NCBI RefSeq assembly: GCF_037176765.1
Contig: NC_090021.1
Coordinates: 150,158,870 to 150,222,869 of the forward strand
Direction: 5' to 3'
From: Anolis sagrei
Taxonomy: Eukaryota > Chordata > Lepidosauria > Squamata > Anolidae
DNA length: 64,000 bases
In this document: positions 33,232 to 44,267 of the stretch, in pieces
Layout of the letters: the number at the start of each line of letters is the position of its first letter
Position numbering within the stretch: position 1 is the stretch's first letter
Notes under the pieces: model-generated
Seen by the model: only the letters and a program-made list of their open reading frames with translations
Databases searched by the model: none
What the model was told of the DNA's origin: nothing
Position numbers and translations under genes: made by a program

Positions 33232-33570
33232 TGTAAAGGTAAAAGTAAAGGTCTCCCCTTGACATCAAGTCTAGTTGTGTCTGACTCTGTGAGGTGGTGC
33301 TCATCTCTATTTCTCAGCCGAAGAGCCGGTGTTGTCCATAGACACCTCCAAGGCCATGTGGCCAGCATGACTTCATGGCGCACCATTACCTTCCCGTCGA
33401 AGCGGTACCTCTTGATCTACTCACATTTGCATGTTTTCGAACTGCTATGCTGGCAAAAGCTAGGGCTAAAAATGGGAGCTCACTCCACTCCCTGGATTCG
33501 AACTACCAACCTTTTGGTCAGCAAGTTCAACAGCTCAGTGGTTTAACCCATTGCGCTATCAGGGGGCCTC
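33232..33570 (-). mobile_element. tRNA-derived SINE, Sauria-related
   Basis: Left tail TAAAGGTAAAAGTAAAGG and GTGTCTGACTCTG (BovB-like); right tRNA-like head GGATTCGAACTACCAACC and GTTTAACCCATTGCGC. Plus-orientation relative at 62275-62614. Confidence 0.8.
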
Positions 33571-34323
33571 TCAGCCAAATAGTGCTCATTATTAATTAAG
33601 ACAGGAAGTTTGAGTTATTTTTTGCTTTTAAAATACTTCATACTTGCTTTCAAGTGATGTTACACCTGCCTTATGCTTTTTGCTAGTTGTTTTTACCCTC
33701 ATTCTCCTTTATAGTCTGATCATCTTTTTCATCCTTCATACTCTTACTTCTGATTTTACACATCACCCTTCTCTTCTAACTGTCTCTTCACCCCCCTCCC
33801 CAAAATCACCTGAAGGGTTCCACAACCATACTTTTAAAAAAACCCAATGTGGCTGACAATGGAAATAATCAATTTCAATTTTTCATTGGCAGTGTTTCTT
33901 AAAAGTTCTGTTATTTAACAGAATGAGAGATAGGTATAATTCTCATGCACTACTTTCTTATCTATCAGAATGTCAGAAAGCTAACTTGAGAGGAAGTATT
34001 AATAATAAGGCAGTCTTTCTTGCATTGGCTTGTTGTTCTGGATGAATCTAGGAACTAGAAAACATGAAAAAACAGATATTTGAAATAAATTATTTTCACT
34101 CGTGTTATGATTGTGATGCTCAATAAGAACTTATACAGATAACAGTGGCAGGTATTTCAGTTTTTTAATTTTTTTAAAAAAATGTTCTGAGCTGCCTTGG
34201 TGTGCTATGTTGGGAGAAAGGTAGGATATATTTTAAATAAATCATTAAGGCAGATGTACTTTCACAAATCAGAACAACTTAAGATATACTAATTTAAATG
34301 CCTTGTTTATTTTTCCTCAACAG

Positions 34324-34412
34324 GAATCCAAAAGCGGGAAGCAACAAACTGCCGAAAAATTCGGCACTTTGAGAACAGGTTTGTAGTAGAAACAGCCATT
34401 TGTGAAGAATAG
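34324..34412 (+). CDS. ITM2B: ITM2B exon 6 (furin site and C-terminal peptide)
   Basis: Starts in a split Gly codon: GIQKR|EATNCRKIRHFENRF..., stop TAG at 34410-34412. KR is the furin site seen in human (GIQKR|EASNC). The released peptide is 24 residues ending ICEE, versus 23 ending ICS in human Bri23. Both peptide cysteines are kept. Confidence 0.97.
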
Positions 34413-35002
34413 TAAAGAATATAACCATAACAGAAGATTGGAAGAAAAAAACCACATTGATCTTACTCTTTATATTATGTGCAGTGATTTTGATTTTAAA
34501 TCATTTATAGAAGTAGTAGACAAGGCTATATGGCTGAACCTCAACATTTTTCATCTTAAGACACACCCTCTTTTTCATATTTTGAAGTATAGTGTCCTTT
34601 TTATATGTTTGAATAGCAGCTGTATAAAATCTTAGTTAGTGCATTACAAGAAACGGACCTAGAAAAAATACCAGGTCAATAGTGCATCTCATCTTAAAAT
34701 AAAATTTGATAGAATAATATCTTCTGATTAAAAAAAAAATAAACAGACTATGACACTTTAGATTTTTAGCAGCATATTACTAGTGATGTGGTTGATTACA
34801 GCATATTCAGAAAATGATTTATAATAAAAGTGCAATTTCTTATTTTTTTTAATGCAATTACTTTTACATTTGATTTCCAAACGGCTGTTCTAATATAGGT
34901 GTCTGCTGTAACAAAATTGAGCAGTAACTTTGTGTTATTGAGATGTATATAAGCTATGTATGTGCAATGGAAAATAAATATTACAAACCTGTTTGTCTAA
35001 AA
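34413..35002 (+). other. ITM2B 3'UTR
   Basis: AT-rich sequence after the stop codon with several AATAAA-type hexamers (near 34697 and 34738). Confidence 0.6.
34973..34978 (+). terminator. ITM2B poly(A) signal
   Basis: AATAAA in GGAAAATAAATATTACAAACC followed by GT/T-rich sequence (CTGTTTGTCTAAAAGTTTGTCC). Best-placed candidate for the main 3' end. Confidence 0.6.
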
Positions 35003-35389
35003 GTTTGTCCATTTTCTTTTCACATTTTCTTTTACATGGCGAATTTCTCTAGGATGCTTAACATAGGACTACTGAATTTTAACCTTAATAATATTTTAGA
35101 TTAGAATTGAGATTAGATGTTATAAAATATGTCATATGGCTATTAGTTGAAGCAAATAATACAATTTTAAATAAAAAATAAGGTCATGTACCTGTTGGAT
35201 TCTGTATCTCTTTCACCATCATGACTGAATATTCCCATGATACCACTTCCACTGATACATTTTTAAAAAGTATTTGTAGCAGATTTCAGAATACATTTTG
35301 TTTGTATTGGAGAACCTGGGCTCAGGTCCATGGATGAAAAACAGAGCTATTACCTGCTTTGGTGGGATTGTTTGTGTTTCCATCAAAAG

Positions 35390-36140
35390 GGATATTGACA
35401 AGCTAGAAGGTGTTCAGAGGAGGGCGACTGAAAGGATCAAAGGTCTGGAAACCATGAATCCCTATGAGAGTGACTTAAAGAGCCAGGGATGTTTAGCCTG
35501 CCGAAGTAAAGGTTGAGAATAGACACAATCTATATAAATAAAAATGTAATGTTCGTTTGTGGGATTAATATAATTGAAAAACCACTGGACGAATTGACAT
35601 CAAATTTGGACACAATATACCTATCAGGCCAGCGAGTGACCATCACTCATAAAAACACTGTGAAACACAGCGGAAAGGACTAAAAAAGCCAAAAAGATGC
35701 TACAGCGCATGCGCAAACCACACACATACATGCAAACACACTTATATACACACAAAGCACATATACAGAAACTGGGCCACAGCAACGTGTGGCAGGGGGC
35801 AGTTAGTAGCCATGTATAAAGATGTGAAAGAATGTCATAAGAGGGAGCAGGCTTGTTTTCTGCTGCCCTGGAAACTAGGACTCAATGGAGGAATGGGCTC
35901 AAATTGCAGGAAAGGAGATTCCACCTGAACATTAGGAAGAACTTCCTGACTGTAAGAGCTGTTCAGCAGTAGAACTCTCCGCCTCGGAGTCTGGTGGGGG
36001 CTCCTTTGGAAGTTTTGTAACAGAAGCTGGATGGCCGTCTGTCGGGGGTGCTTTGAATGCAATTTTCCTGCTTCTTGGCAGAGGGTTGGACTGGATGGCC
36101 CATGAGGTCTCTTCCAGCTCTATTATTTACGAGTATGAAT
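35390..36140 (+). mobile_element. CR1 LINE C-terminus and 3' end, split by a Helitron
   Basis: Plus-strand CR1: DKLEGVQRRATERIKGLE, MNPYESDLKSQG, then after the Helitron MYKDVKECH, AGCAGGCTTGTTTTCTGC and the terminus GGTTGGACTGGATGGCC. Flanks rejoin exactly as AGACACAA|TAGCCATG around the insertion. Confidence 0.88.
35529..35806 (+). mobile_element. Short non-autonomous Helitron
   Basis: Starts TCTATATAAATAAAAATG after host A (35528), ends GGCAGGGGGCAGTTAG before host T (35807). Hairpin GCCAC-AGCAACGT-GTGGC near the 3' end. 278 bp, no coding capacity. Confidence 0.85.
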
Positions 36141-36256
36141 CTTGTCTTTTGGAGGCAAGTGTGAATGTTGCAATTGGTCACCTTAATTAGCACCAAATAG
36201 CCTTGCAGCTTCATAGCCTGGCTGCTTCCTGCCTGGGGGAATCCTTCTGTGGAGGC
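36126..36256 (-). mobile_element. Penelope-like 3' tail fragment
   Basis: GGCAAGTGTGAATGTTGCAATTGG-type sequence shared with 41985-42070. Confidence 0.65.
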
Positions 36257-36445
36257 CATATTATTATTATTATTATTATTATTATCTTTATTTGTACCCC
36301 GCTAGCATCGATGCGGCTTACAAAGGTCAAGGCCTCAAACACAACATAACAATACACAACCTAAAGCAAATTAAAAACAGTTGAAGCAATATTAAACAAC
36401 AAGCAATAAACAGTGCACCCGGAAACAATAAAACTGGGCCGGGCC
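36257..36445 (-). mobile_element. L2 3' end with (ATT)n
   Basis: (ATT)n at 36251-36284, then TTTATTTGTACCCCGCTAGC and AACACAACATAACAATAC, L2 3'UTR-type. Confidence 0.6.
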
Positions 36446-36459
36446 AGAGCAATGGGTAC

Positions 36460-36685
36460 ATATGTCTGGGCTGATTTGATTGTGCTTTTCCTGCATGGCA
36501 CAGAGTTTGACTAGATGGCCCATGCAGTCTCTTCCAACTCTATGATACTATAATTCTAAATAGAGGCTGAAAGAAAGCCCATCTGCTGAGACTGCTTTGT
36601 GTGTTCCTGCATGGCAGAATGAGGTTGGACGAGATGGCCCTTGCAGTCTCTTCCAACTCTTACGATTCTATGGGTCTAAGATATG
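36460..36685 (+). mobile_element. Two CR1-type 3' ends
   Basis: Two repeats of CTGCATGGCA..G..TTGACTAGATGGCC..GCAGTCTCTTCCAACTCT, ending near 36550 and 36670. Confidence 0.6.
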
Positions 36686-36989
36686 ATAGAGCTAAACTAA
36701 TCCGACTACAGAAGCTCAAGGAGATAGCAATGGGATTTCCACCATTCAGATTTATGAATCTACTACTTTTTATGCTTCTTTCATTCCTCCGTGATTGTAA
36801 TTTCCAAAGTATCTGGCAGGTTTGTTAGATACCAAGATGAGAAAGATATTTCTCTGGATAATAGGGAATGTTCTTCCTTTGGCAGATGGGAGGGGACATC
36901 TAAACAGGACAGTACAGGGCTTCTTAAACCTTTTCAACAATGCTTGACATGACCCTAGGTATGTAGGGTATATGAAATAGGTATAAAAA

Positions 36990-38120
36990 TTGAACATGTA
37001 TTGAGAACTAATCAGGCTCGGCGACGAGTTCAGGATCACTCCCAAGCTGTGAACCTGTGTCTTTAGTGGGATCCCATTTGAGGCCAGGACCCAGTTTAAG
37101 AAGCAGTGAGACGGAGTACAGCGGGCCCTCGGTATCCACTGGGATTTGGTTCCAGGACCCCACTGGATAACAAAATCAGGATATACAATGGCAAAATCAC
37201 ACATACAGCCTTTATTGGCATACAACAACAAAATCACAACACAGGCCCATACAACAAAAAGTCACAGATAAAAAGGAAAACATACTTAAACGTTACTAGT
37301 CTCAAGAATAAATTTTGCAGCAGTCTGGCATGCATAGTCCTCAGTGGTTGAAAAGAGGTACAAGTGTCTTGAAAGGAGGGAACTCTGAACACGGGCCTTC
37401 AATCATGTTCAGAGTTCCCACCTCTTATTACACTTTACAAACAAGTTTACAACTGAAAAACAGGTGGGATGGGAACCACCAAGTTTCCCGTCTTGTTTCG
37501 TTGCCCAACTGACAGCAGTCTCATCGAATGCTCTAGTAAAAAGTCAGGTCTTAAGTGTGAGAGTAAAAGGCCCTAAGTCACGCATGGCTCTCATGTAGGG
37601 CAACAAGGAATTCCACAAGGCAGGGGCAGAAATAGAAAAAGCCCTGCATCTGATCCTTTCCAAGTGCACTTCTCTAGGACCCAGTATATGGAGTAAGTCA
37701 CGTTGGGCTGGTTGTTGCGATCTCCGATGATGGGAGGAGAGGCGGTCCCTAAGGTACGATGGACCCTGGCCGTAAAGAATTTTAAAGGTCAGAACTAACA
37801 TCTTATACAGGCCACGGTACTCAGTTGGAAGCCAATGTAAATGTTGCAGCACTGGTGTTATATGGCATTTCATGGGCGTTCTTGTGAGTAACCTGGCTGC
37901 CGCATTCTGAACAATACGAAGCTTTCGGGTCGTAGACATCAGAAGGCCCACATACAGGGCGTTGCAATAGTCCAGCCTAGACGTTACCGTGGCATGGATG
38001 ACAGTTGCCAGTGCCTCGTCAGATAGGTAGGGTGCCAGTTGCCTCGCTTGTCGTAGATGGAAAAAGGCCTGTTTGCTGGCAGCAGCGACCTGAGCTTCCA
38101 TTGTCAGCTGTGAATCCAGG
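36990..38120 (-). mobile_element. L2 LINE C-terminal region and 3'UTR
   Basis: Minus-strand 203-codon frame (37544-38155) with L2 RT-end motifs: VTSRLDYCNALYVGL, LRIVQNAAARLLTRTP, HITPVLQHLHWLPTEYRGLY and RAFSISAPALWNSLL. 36990-37110 carries a separate L2 piece (IPLKTQVHSLGVILNSS). A Tigger-like fragment lies at 37128-37200. Confidence 0.88.
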
Positions 38121-39003
38121 ATGAGGAAGAACAAGCTGAAGATTAATCCCGACAAGACAGAGGTCCTCCTGGTAGATTGTAAACCAGATTGGGGTATAGG
38201 GTGGCAACCTGTGCTGGACGGGGTTACACTCCCCCTGAAGTCACAGGTCCACAGTTTGGGTGTCCTCCTGGACTCATCACTTATGCTTGAAGCTCAGGCG
38301 TCGGCGGTGGCCGGGAGGGCCTTTATTTATTATTTATTTATTTAGGTTACTTTTACCCCGCCCTTCTCAACCCCCAAGGAGGGACTCAGGGTTACAAAGA
38401 AGGCACAATGTGATGCCTATACAAATTACACATAATATACAAAACCATGGCTAAAACAATTATTGCAGTTAAAAACAATAAAAACAATCAGTACATAACA
38501 TGTCATATATAAAAACTATAAAAAAAACTATTCTCATGCTCAGCGCTTCGTCTTTCAGAGTTCCATAATTCTATTCCATTAATCATTTCCTAATCATTGT
38601 CAAGTCCTTTTATCTGCCCGATTATCCGAATGCCTGGTCCCAAATCCATGTTTTCAGTTTTTTCCTAAAGTAAAGGAGCGGTGTTGCAGATCTAATTTCC
38701 CTGGGGAGTGAATTCCAAAGGTGGGGGGCCACCACCGAGAAGGCCCTGCTCCTCGTCCCTGCCAATCTCACTTGTGATAGAGGCGGGGTCGAGAGCAGGG
38801 CCTCCCCAGAAGATCTTAGACTCTGGGGTGGGACGTAGAGGGAGATCCGTTCGGATAGATACACTGGGCCTTTGCACAATTAAGACTTGTGCGCCAACTG
38901 TGACCGTACCTCGGGAAGGCGGATCTGGCCAGGGTGGTCCATGCCTTAGTCACCTCCAGATTGGACTACTGTAATGCGCTCTACATGGGGCTGCCCTTGA
39001 AAA
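38121..39003 (+). mobile_element. L2 LINE on plus, split by another L2
   Basis: KLKINPDKTEVLLVD, LPLKSQVHSLGVLLDSSLML and AVAGRAF, then after the insertion AQLRLVRQL and VVHALVTSRLDYCNALYMGL. One in-frame stop between. Meets the minus-strand L2 head-to-head at 38120; the two overlap in content, so they are separate copies. Confidence 0.88.
38317..38873 (-). mobile_element. L2 3' end inserted in L2, TSD GGGCCTTT
   Basis: Duplicated GGGCCTTT at 38317-38324 and 38866-38873. Insert has (TTTA)n, L2 3'UTR (TTTACCCCGCCCTTCTC) and C-terminal motifs SLRSSGEALLSTPPLSQV and WNSLPREIRSAT on minus. Removing it rejoins GRAF-AQLRLVRQL in the host L2. Confidence 0.9.
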
Positions 39004-39179
39004 CGTAATGGAATTGGACAATACCCTTGCCATTGGGAACACCGTGAGAAAATGGGAGGGCAAAAAACAAAAACAAAACAAGGTTTGCTTATAGTGATAG
39101 GATATGCAGCTTGACACTTCTGTCCAGGTGGAAGGGGGAACTATGAAGAGTCCAAACCAAGCCCGCCTTCAGCACCTGC

Positions 39180-39363
39180 TTCTCTCCTCTCTTGGCCACC
39201 AGTGAAGGGAAGCTCCGCGCGCCCTCCAGAGCAGGAAGTGACGTCTGCGGCGGGCGCGAGGCCCTTTCCCGCGGTTCGCGAGGCCTGCTGCCGGTTGGCT
39301 GCTGGCTGTCGCGCGCAGGAGAGGGAGGGGGCGCCGCCGCTGAGGGGCTTGGAGGCGCCCAAG
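39180..39363 (+). promoter_or_regulatory. RB1 promoter and 5'UTR
   Basis: CpG-rich. GGAAGTGACGT at 39234-39244 (overlapping ETS/GABP and ATF sites) and TTTCCCGCGGTT at 39265-39276 (E2F) match the core of the human RB1 promoter in order and close spacing. No TATA box. RB1 autoregulates through E2F in mammals; conservation here suggests the same. Confidence 0.8.
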
Positions 39364-39419
39364 ATGGCGCCCACGAGGCCCCCGAGGAAGGCGGAGCCGG
39401 AGCCCGCGGCCACAGCCAG
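39364..39419 (+). CDS. RB1: RB1 exon 1 (retinoblastoma protein N-terminus)
   Basis: RB1 encodes the pocket protein that binds E2F and restrains G1/S transition in the nucleus. In this window exons 1-9 give 285 codons of N-terminal region, before the pocket. Exon 1 has ATG in AAGATGG context, MAPTRPPRKAEPEPAATA plus 2 nt, ending at AG|GTCAGT. Exon phase (2) equals human exon 1. It is only 18 codons against about 45 in human: the Ala/Pro run and acidic tail are missing. No in-frame upstream alternative looks better. Joined exons 5, 6, 7 and 9 have exactly the human lengths (39, 68, 111, 78 bp). Confidence 0.85.
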
Positions 39420-39557
39420 GTCAGTGCCCTCCGTCCCCCTCTCTTTTGGCCTTTTCCCCCATAGAAGGAGAGCGGCTGCCACCCCACTGGGCTTTTGTTC
39501 ATCCCAAGGGAAGCCCAAGTAGGAGGGGAAGGGGTCTTCTCCTCAAAGACCTTACAA

Positions 39558-39693
39558 CAGGCATGGGCCAACTCTGGCCCTCCTGGTGTTTTGGACTTCA
39601 ACTCCCACAATTCCTAACAGCCGCTAGCGGCTGTTAGGAATTGTGGGAGTTGAAGTCCAAAACACCAGGAGGGCCGGAGTTGGACCATGCCTG
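39558..39693. mobile_element. hAT-type palindromic MITE, intact
   Basis: 136-bp near-perfect palindrome; centre AGCCGCTAGCGGCT, ends CAGGCATGGG and CCATGCCTG. Flanking 8-mers CCTTACAA and TGTTACAA. Lies 139 bp after RB1 exon 1. Confidence 0.85.
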
Positions 39694-39883
39694 TGTTACA
39701 ATGACAGGAAAAGTTTCAAAAGTTGTTGCTCTGCTGCTGCTGTTGTTGGAAAAGATCCAGATCTGAAGTTCCCCTTTTGACAGTCGCTGCCATTGCCATC
39801 TTGTCTTAAGAAGTTCCCTTTGTGGCTACTTTCAAATCAACTTTGTCTTCCTTTCCAAATGCCAGCCTCCGTTTATTTACAAA

Positions 39884-40754
39884 CTAGCCGTCCCCTGCCA
39901 GGCGTTGCTGTGGCCCAGTCTGGTGATCTGGAAAACAAAGTAATGAGAAAGTGTTGGATTCTAATATATGTAATTTTTATGCTTGTGAGTAAACAGTGTT
40001 TCTTTGTCAATGTTGATGTGGAGATTGTCTGGAACGTGCAACATGCAAATTGTCCTTCTTTAGGGGTCCTCTTCAACTCTATGATACTATATGTGTGATA
40101 CTCTGTGTGAATCATATATATCTATCTATATCTAAGGCTGGATGGCTCTTTGTCATGATTACGTTTGATTACGTTTTCTTGCCCTGGTGAAGGGAGTTGG
40201 ACTGGATGGCCTTAATAATATGGGGGTTCTGTGTGGGAAGTTTGTCCCAATTCTGTCGTTGGTGCGGTTCTGAATGCTCTGTGATTGTAGGTGAACTATC
40301 AATCCCAGCAATTACAACTCCCAAATGTCAAGATTCTATTTTCTCCAAACTCCACCAGTGTTCATATTTGGGCATATTGAGTATTCGTGTAGAGTTTGAA
40401 CCATATCCATCATTGTTTAAGTCCACAGCAATCTCTGGATGTAGGTGAACTACAACTCCAAAACCAAAGGACACTGCCCACCAAACCCTTCCAGTATTTT
40501 CTGTTGGTCATGGGAGAACTGTGTGTCAAGTTTGGTTCAATTCCATTGTTGGTGGGGTTCAGAATGCTCTTTGATTGTAGGTGAACTATAAATTCCAGCA
40601 ACTACAACTCCCAAATGACAAAATCATTTTTTTCGAGTGAAGGACATACATTGAGTTGTTAGGTGTCTCGTGTCCAAATTTGGTGTCAATTCGTCCAGTG
40701 GTTTTTGAGTTCTGTTAATCCCACAAACGAACATTACATTTTTATTTATATAGA
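39884..40754 (-). mobile_element. Helitron, first copy of tandem dimer
   Basis: Minus strand: TC at 40753-40754, CTAG at 39884-39887, host T at 39883. Near-terminal hairpin GCCAC..CTGGC. Contiguous with the next copy without spacer. Confidence 0.82.
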
Positions 40755-41646
40755 CTAGCTGTCCCCTGCCACGTGTTGCTGTGGCCCAGTCAGTTGATCT
40801 GGAAAATAAAGTAATGAGAAAGTGTTGGATTCTAATATATGTAATTCCTTTATGTTTGTGGGTAAACAGTATTTATTGCAGTTTCTTTGTCAGTGTTGAT
40901 GTAAAGATTGTCTGGTTTGCTTACTCTGGAACATGCAACATGTCATTTTTTAGGGATCCTTTTCAACTCTATGATACTATATCTCTCTCTGTGTGAATCA
41001 TATATATCTAGCTATATCTAGGGCTGGATGGCTCTTTGTCAGGAGGGCTTTGATTACGTTTTCTTGCTCTAGTGAAGGGAGTTGGACTGGATGGCTTTAA
41101 GTATTTTCTGTTGGTCATGGGAGTTCTGTGTGGGAAGTTTGGCCCAATTCTGTCGTTTGTGTGGTTCAGAATGCTCTGTGATTGTAGGTGAACTATAAAT
41201 CCCAGTAACTACAACTCCCAAATGTCAAGGTCTGTTTCCCCCAAACTCCATCTGTGTTCATATTTGGGCATATGGAATATTTGTGCCAAGTTTGGTCCAG
41301 ATCCATCATTGTTTGAGTCCACAGTGCTCTCTGGATGTAGGTGAACTACAACTCCCAAACTCAAGGTCAATGCCCACCAAACTCTTCTAGTGTTTTCTGT
41401 TGGTCATGGGAGTTCTGTGTGCCACGTTTGCTTCAATTCCATCGTTGGTGGGGTTCAGAATGCTCTTTGATTGTAGTTGAACTATAAATCTTGGCAACTA
41501 CAACTCACCAATGGCAAATCATTTTTTTAGTGATGATCACTCCATGGGTTAGTAGGTGTCTTGTGTCCAAATTGGCGGCAATTCGTCCAGTGGTTTTTGA
41601 GTTATGTTAATCCCACCAACAAACATTACATTTTTATTTATATAGA
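40755..41646 (-). mobile_element. Helitron, second copy of tandem dimer
   Basis: Minus strand: TC at 41645-41646 after host A (complement of T41647), CTAG at 40755-40758 immediately joined to the TC of the first copy. Hairpin GCCACAGCAACACGTGGC intact. Confidence 0.85.
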
Positions 41647-41792
41647 TTCTTCCTATTTCCTCTCCTTTATTACTACTAGTTCACTTGGCCATTTGGACAT
41701 ACTCTAGTACTTTCTCTCTCCAATCTTTAACAGTGAACTCTTTTTATCCCTTCTAAGATTTTGTTATTGCTAGTCCTGCTGCAACAAAGCTG

Positions 41793-42486
41793 TATTGCGC
41801 TGTCCAGCACTTTCATGCCTGGAATTTCTGTGAGTTTTCCGGGCTGTATGCCCATGTTCCAGAAGCATTCTCTCCTGATGTTTTCCCCACATGTAGGACA
41901 GGCATCCTCAGAGGTTGTGAGATCTGTTAGAAACTAGGCAAGTAAGGTTTATATATCTGTGGAATGCCCAGGGTGGGAGAAAGAACCATTGTCTGTTTGA
42001 GGCAAGTGTGAATGTTGCAATTGGCCACCTTGATTAGCATTGAATGGCATTGCAGCTTCAAAGCCTGGCTCCTTCCTACCTGGGGGACTCCTTTGTTGGG
42101 AGATGCTAGCTGGCCTGGATTGTTTCATGCCTCGAATTCCTGTTTTCTGAGTGTTGCTGAGTGAGGACAGTAAATAAAAATAAAAAGCCAGTTGACACCA
42201 TTCAACAAAGGATTCCCCCCAGGCAGGAAGCAGCCAGGCTTTGAAGCTGCAAAGCCATTCAGTGCTAATCAAAGTGGCCAATTGCAACATTCACATTTGG
42301 CCCAAACAGGCAAGAGTTCTTTCTCCCACCCTGGACATTCTACATATATATAAATCTTACTTGCCTGGTTTCCAGCAGAGCTCACAACCTTTGAGGATGC
42401 CTGCCATAGATTTGGGCGAAACATCAGTAGAGAATGTTTCTGGAACATGGCCAAACAACCCTGAAAACTCACAGCAACCCAAAACT
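41793..42486. mobile_element. Penelope-like inverted-repeat insertion
   Basis: 41797-42150 is a Penelope 3' region on minus; 42180-42484 the same region on plus, so both 3' ends face outward around a short spacer. Flanks CTGTATTG and CTATATTGG look like a target duplication within the host repeat. Fossil. Confidence 0.75.
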
Positions 42487-44267
42487 ATATTGGTAAATTT
42501 CTTCATCCCTACACTAGTATTCTTTCTGAATAATGCTAAAAGGCACATTTCCTGTTTTTTCTTAACTTTTTTGGGGACCACATTATTTGTTTCTGACATT
42601 GCCATCTTGCTCAGCAGTGAGGCCGGGGGCTATTTGTGTGTTATTTGTCCTGTAATCTTTTGAAACTCGATGCTTCACCCTTTCAAATATGGTCAGGGCG
42701 CTGTGTGGTTGCAGAGATACTGCAATTTCAAATCAGGCCCCTCTTTTTAAAACACCCTGGTGTTTTCTGTGTAATAAAGGAATTTGCTGAGTGTGCATAA
42801 CTTGCTCTTCGCAAGTGTCCCTGTTACAATTTCTTACTGGTATTGGGTTGCTGTGATTTTTTTGGGCTGTATGGCCATGTTCCTGTATCATTCTCTCCTG
42901 ACATTTCATCTGCATCTGTGGACGGCATCTTCAGAGATTCTGCTGGAGGTGAGACAAATTAAGTGTATATAACAGTCTTGGCATTGTTTATTTTTTGTCT
43001 AAAGTAGCATGGAGAAGTATAGCTCTCAGCCATCTGTCCCCTTGTGTTCTTTATGGAGATGCTCTTCCAATGTGGCAAATGCTTCTCTGTGATCCTGTCC
43101 TGCACATCTCTCAGCTACTTGTGCCTGAAGAAAGTGAGATTGTAGGAGAGAGGGCAATGGAAGTGCACCCAGCGCATGACATTATCAAAGGGTGTGCAGA
43201 TACCAGTCATTTTCACAGTTAGACTTACTTATTCATGATCTAATCATGAATGAGACAGCTGATTTGGCATTGATTACTAAGGGTGGATGAATTGTGTGTT
43301 GATTTTTTTTTTTGCAAAGTGTTGTATTCCTATTCCTATTAAGACGATTCTGTCATTATAAAGTGGGGTTTTTTGGGGCGGGGGGCAGGGGAGTTAGATT
43401 TAATGTGAAACAAATGGATGGCAGCAAATAATAATGATGATAACAAATAAATTGGATGGCTGATGGCTTTGCCGAAATCACACCAGTAGGGGGTTGGGGA
43501 TTTTTTTATAGCTACAGTTTTTTTCCCCATTTATAGGAATCTTTTTTCTTTGTGATTGTTTGTATGAAGATTCTTAACTTTTCAGTTGTTGTCTGTGATT
43601 TACCCAACTTTTCAGTTACCTCTTTTTCTTTCCATAATCTGTAACTGTGTTTGTGTGTAGCGTTTGTACTGACTGGTTCCTATGGTTTTTGCATTCAGTG
43701 AGTGCAGATTGGTTTGTACTGAATAAAGCCAGGTAAACTTCAGTGATCCAGCTTGATGTAAACAACTCCAGAAGCCAGTGTTTGTTTCCCTGCTTGGCTG
43801 CAGAAACTCACTAGGTCACTCCAGGGATGTCACATACTCTCAGCCCCAGAAAAATCTTCTCATAGTTTCACCTTAAAGTTACTGTAAGAAATAATTTGAA
43901 GACACACAACAGCAAACTGCAACCGCTCTAGGTGTGTTGCACAAATATTTCAAAAAATATAAACCATTTTGGAAATGTGCACTTATGCTATTTTACAAAT
44001 CATGTATTTTTAAATATATAAATTAAAGAGTTTCATGAGATATATTGTGACCACATACATTCCATATTACAATATTATATATCTCTTATAAAGGGCTGGC
44101 TTAATCTCTGGTTTGCTAGTATAACTGAAGTCTTGTGTCATGAAATGACGGATCCCTAAAGAGTGTGTCACCAACTAGAAATATTTGTGTAAAATAGAAC
44201 TTTTAAAACATTTCGGGTTGGTGATACTGACGGAAAGTTTTTTTTGGTTTACTGTATTTCTGACATT
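42487..44267. other. RB1 intron 1, mid portion
   Basis: Contains another Penelope tail on minus (about 42835-42975, CTGTATGGCCATGTTCCTG). 42990-44267 has G-rich and AT-rich unique sequence with no recognised gene or repeat. Confidence 0.5.

Larger units (their letters stand above)
32537..34323. other. ITM2B intron 5
   Basis: 1.8 kb. Holds a hAT-type MITE (32805-33135) and a tRNA-derived SINE on minus (33232-33570). 33571-34323 has nothing recognised. Confidence 0.6.
39780..42660. mobile_element. L1-like composite split by Helitrons and Penelope
   Basis: Three pieces (39780-39883, 41647-41795, 42485-42660) match one continuous repeat at 58900-59260 (CTTTGTCTTCCT, CAACAAAGCT.TATTGG, TTTCTTAACTT-type). 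The repeat resembles antisense L1-like 3'UTR but the family is uncertain. Confidence 0.55.

Noticed and set aside
37544-39003. Twin-primed single L2 at the 38120 strand flip
   Set aside because: The plus and minus pieces overlap in element content and differ in sequence, so they are two separate L2 copies.
39089-39610. 173-codon minus-strand Ala/Pro/Arg-rich frame over RB1 exon 1
   Set aside because: CpG-island shadow frame; no homology or splice support.
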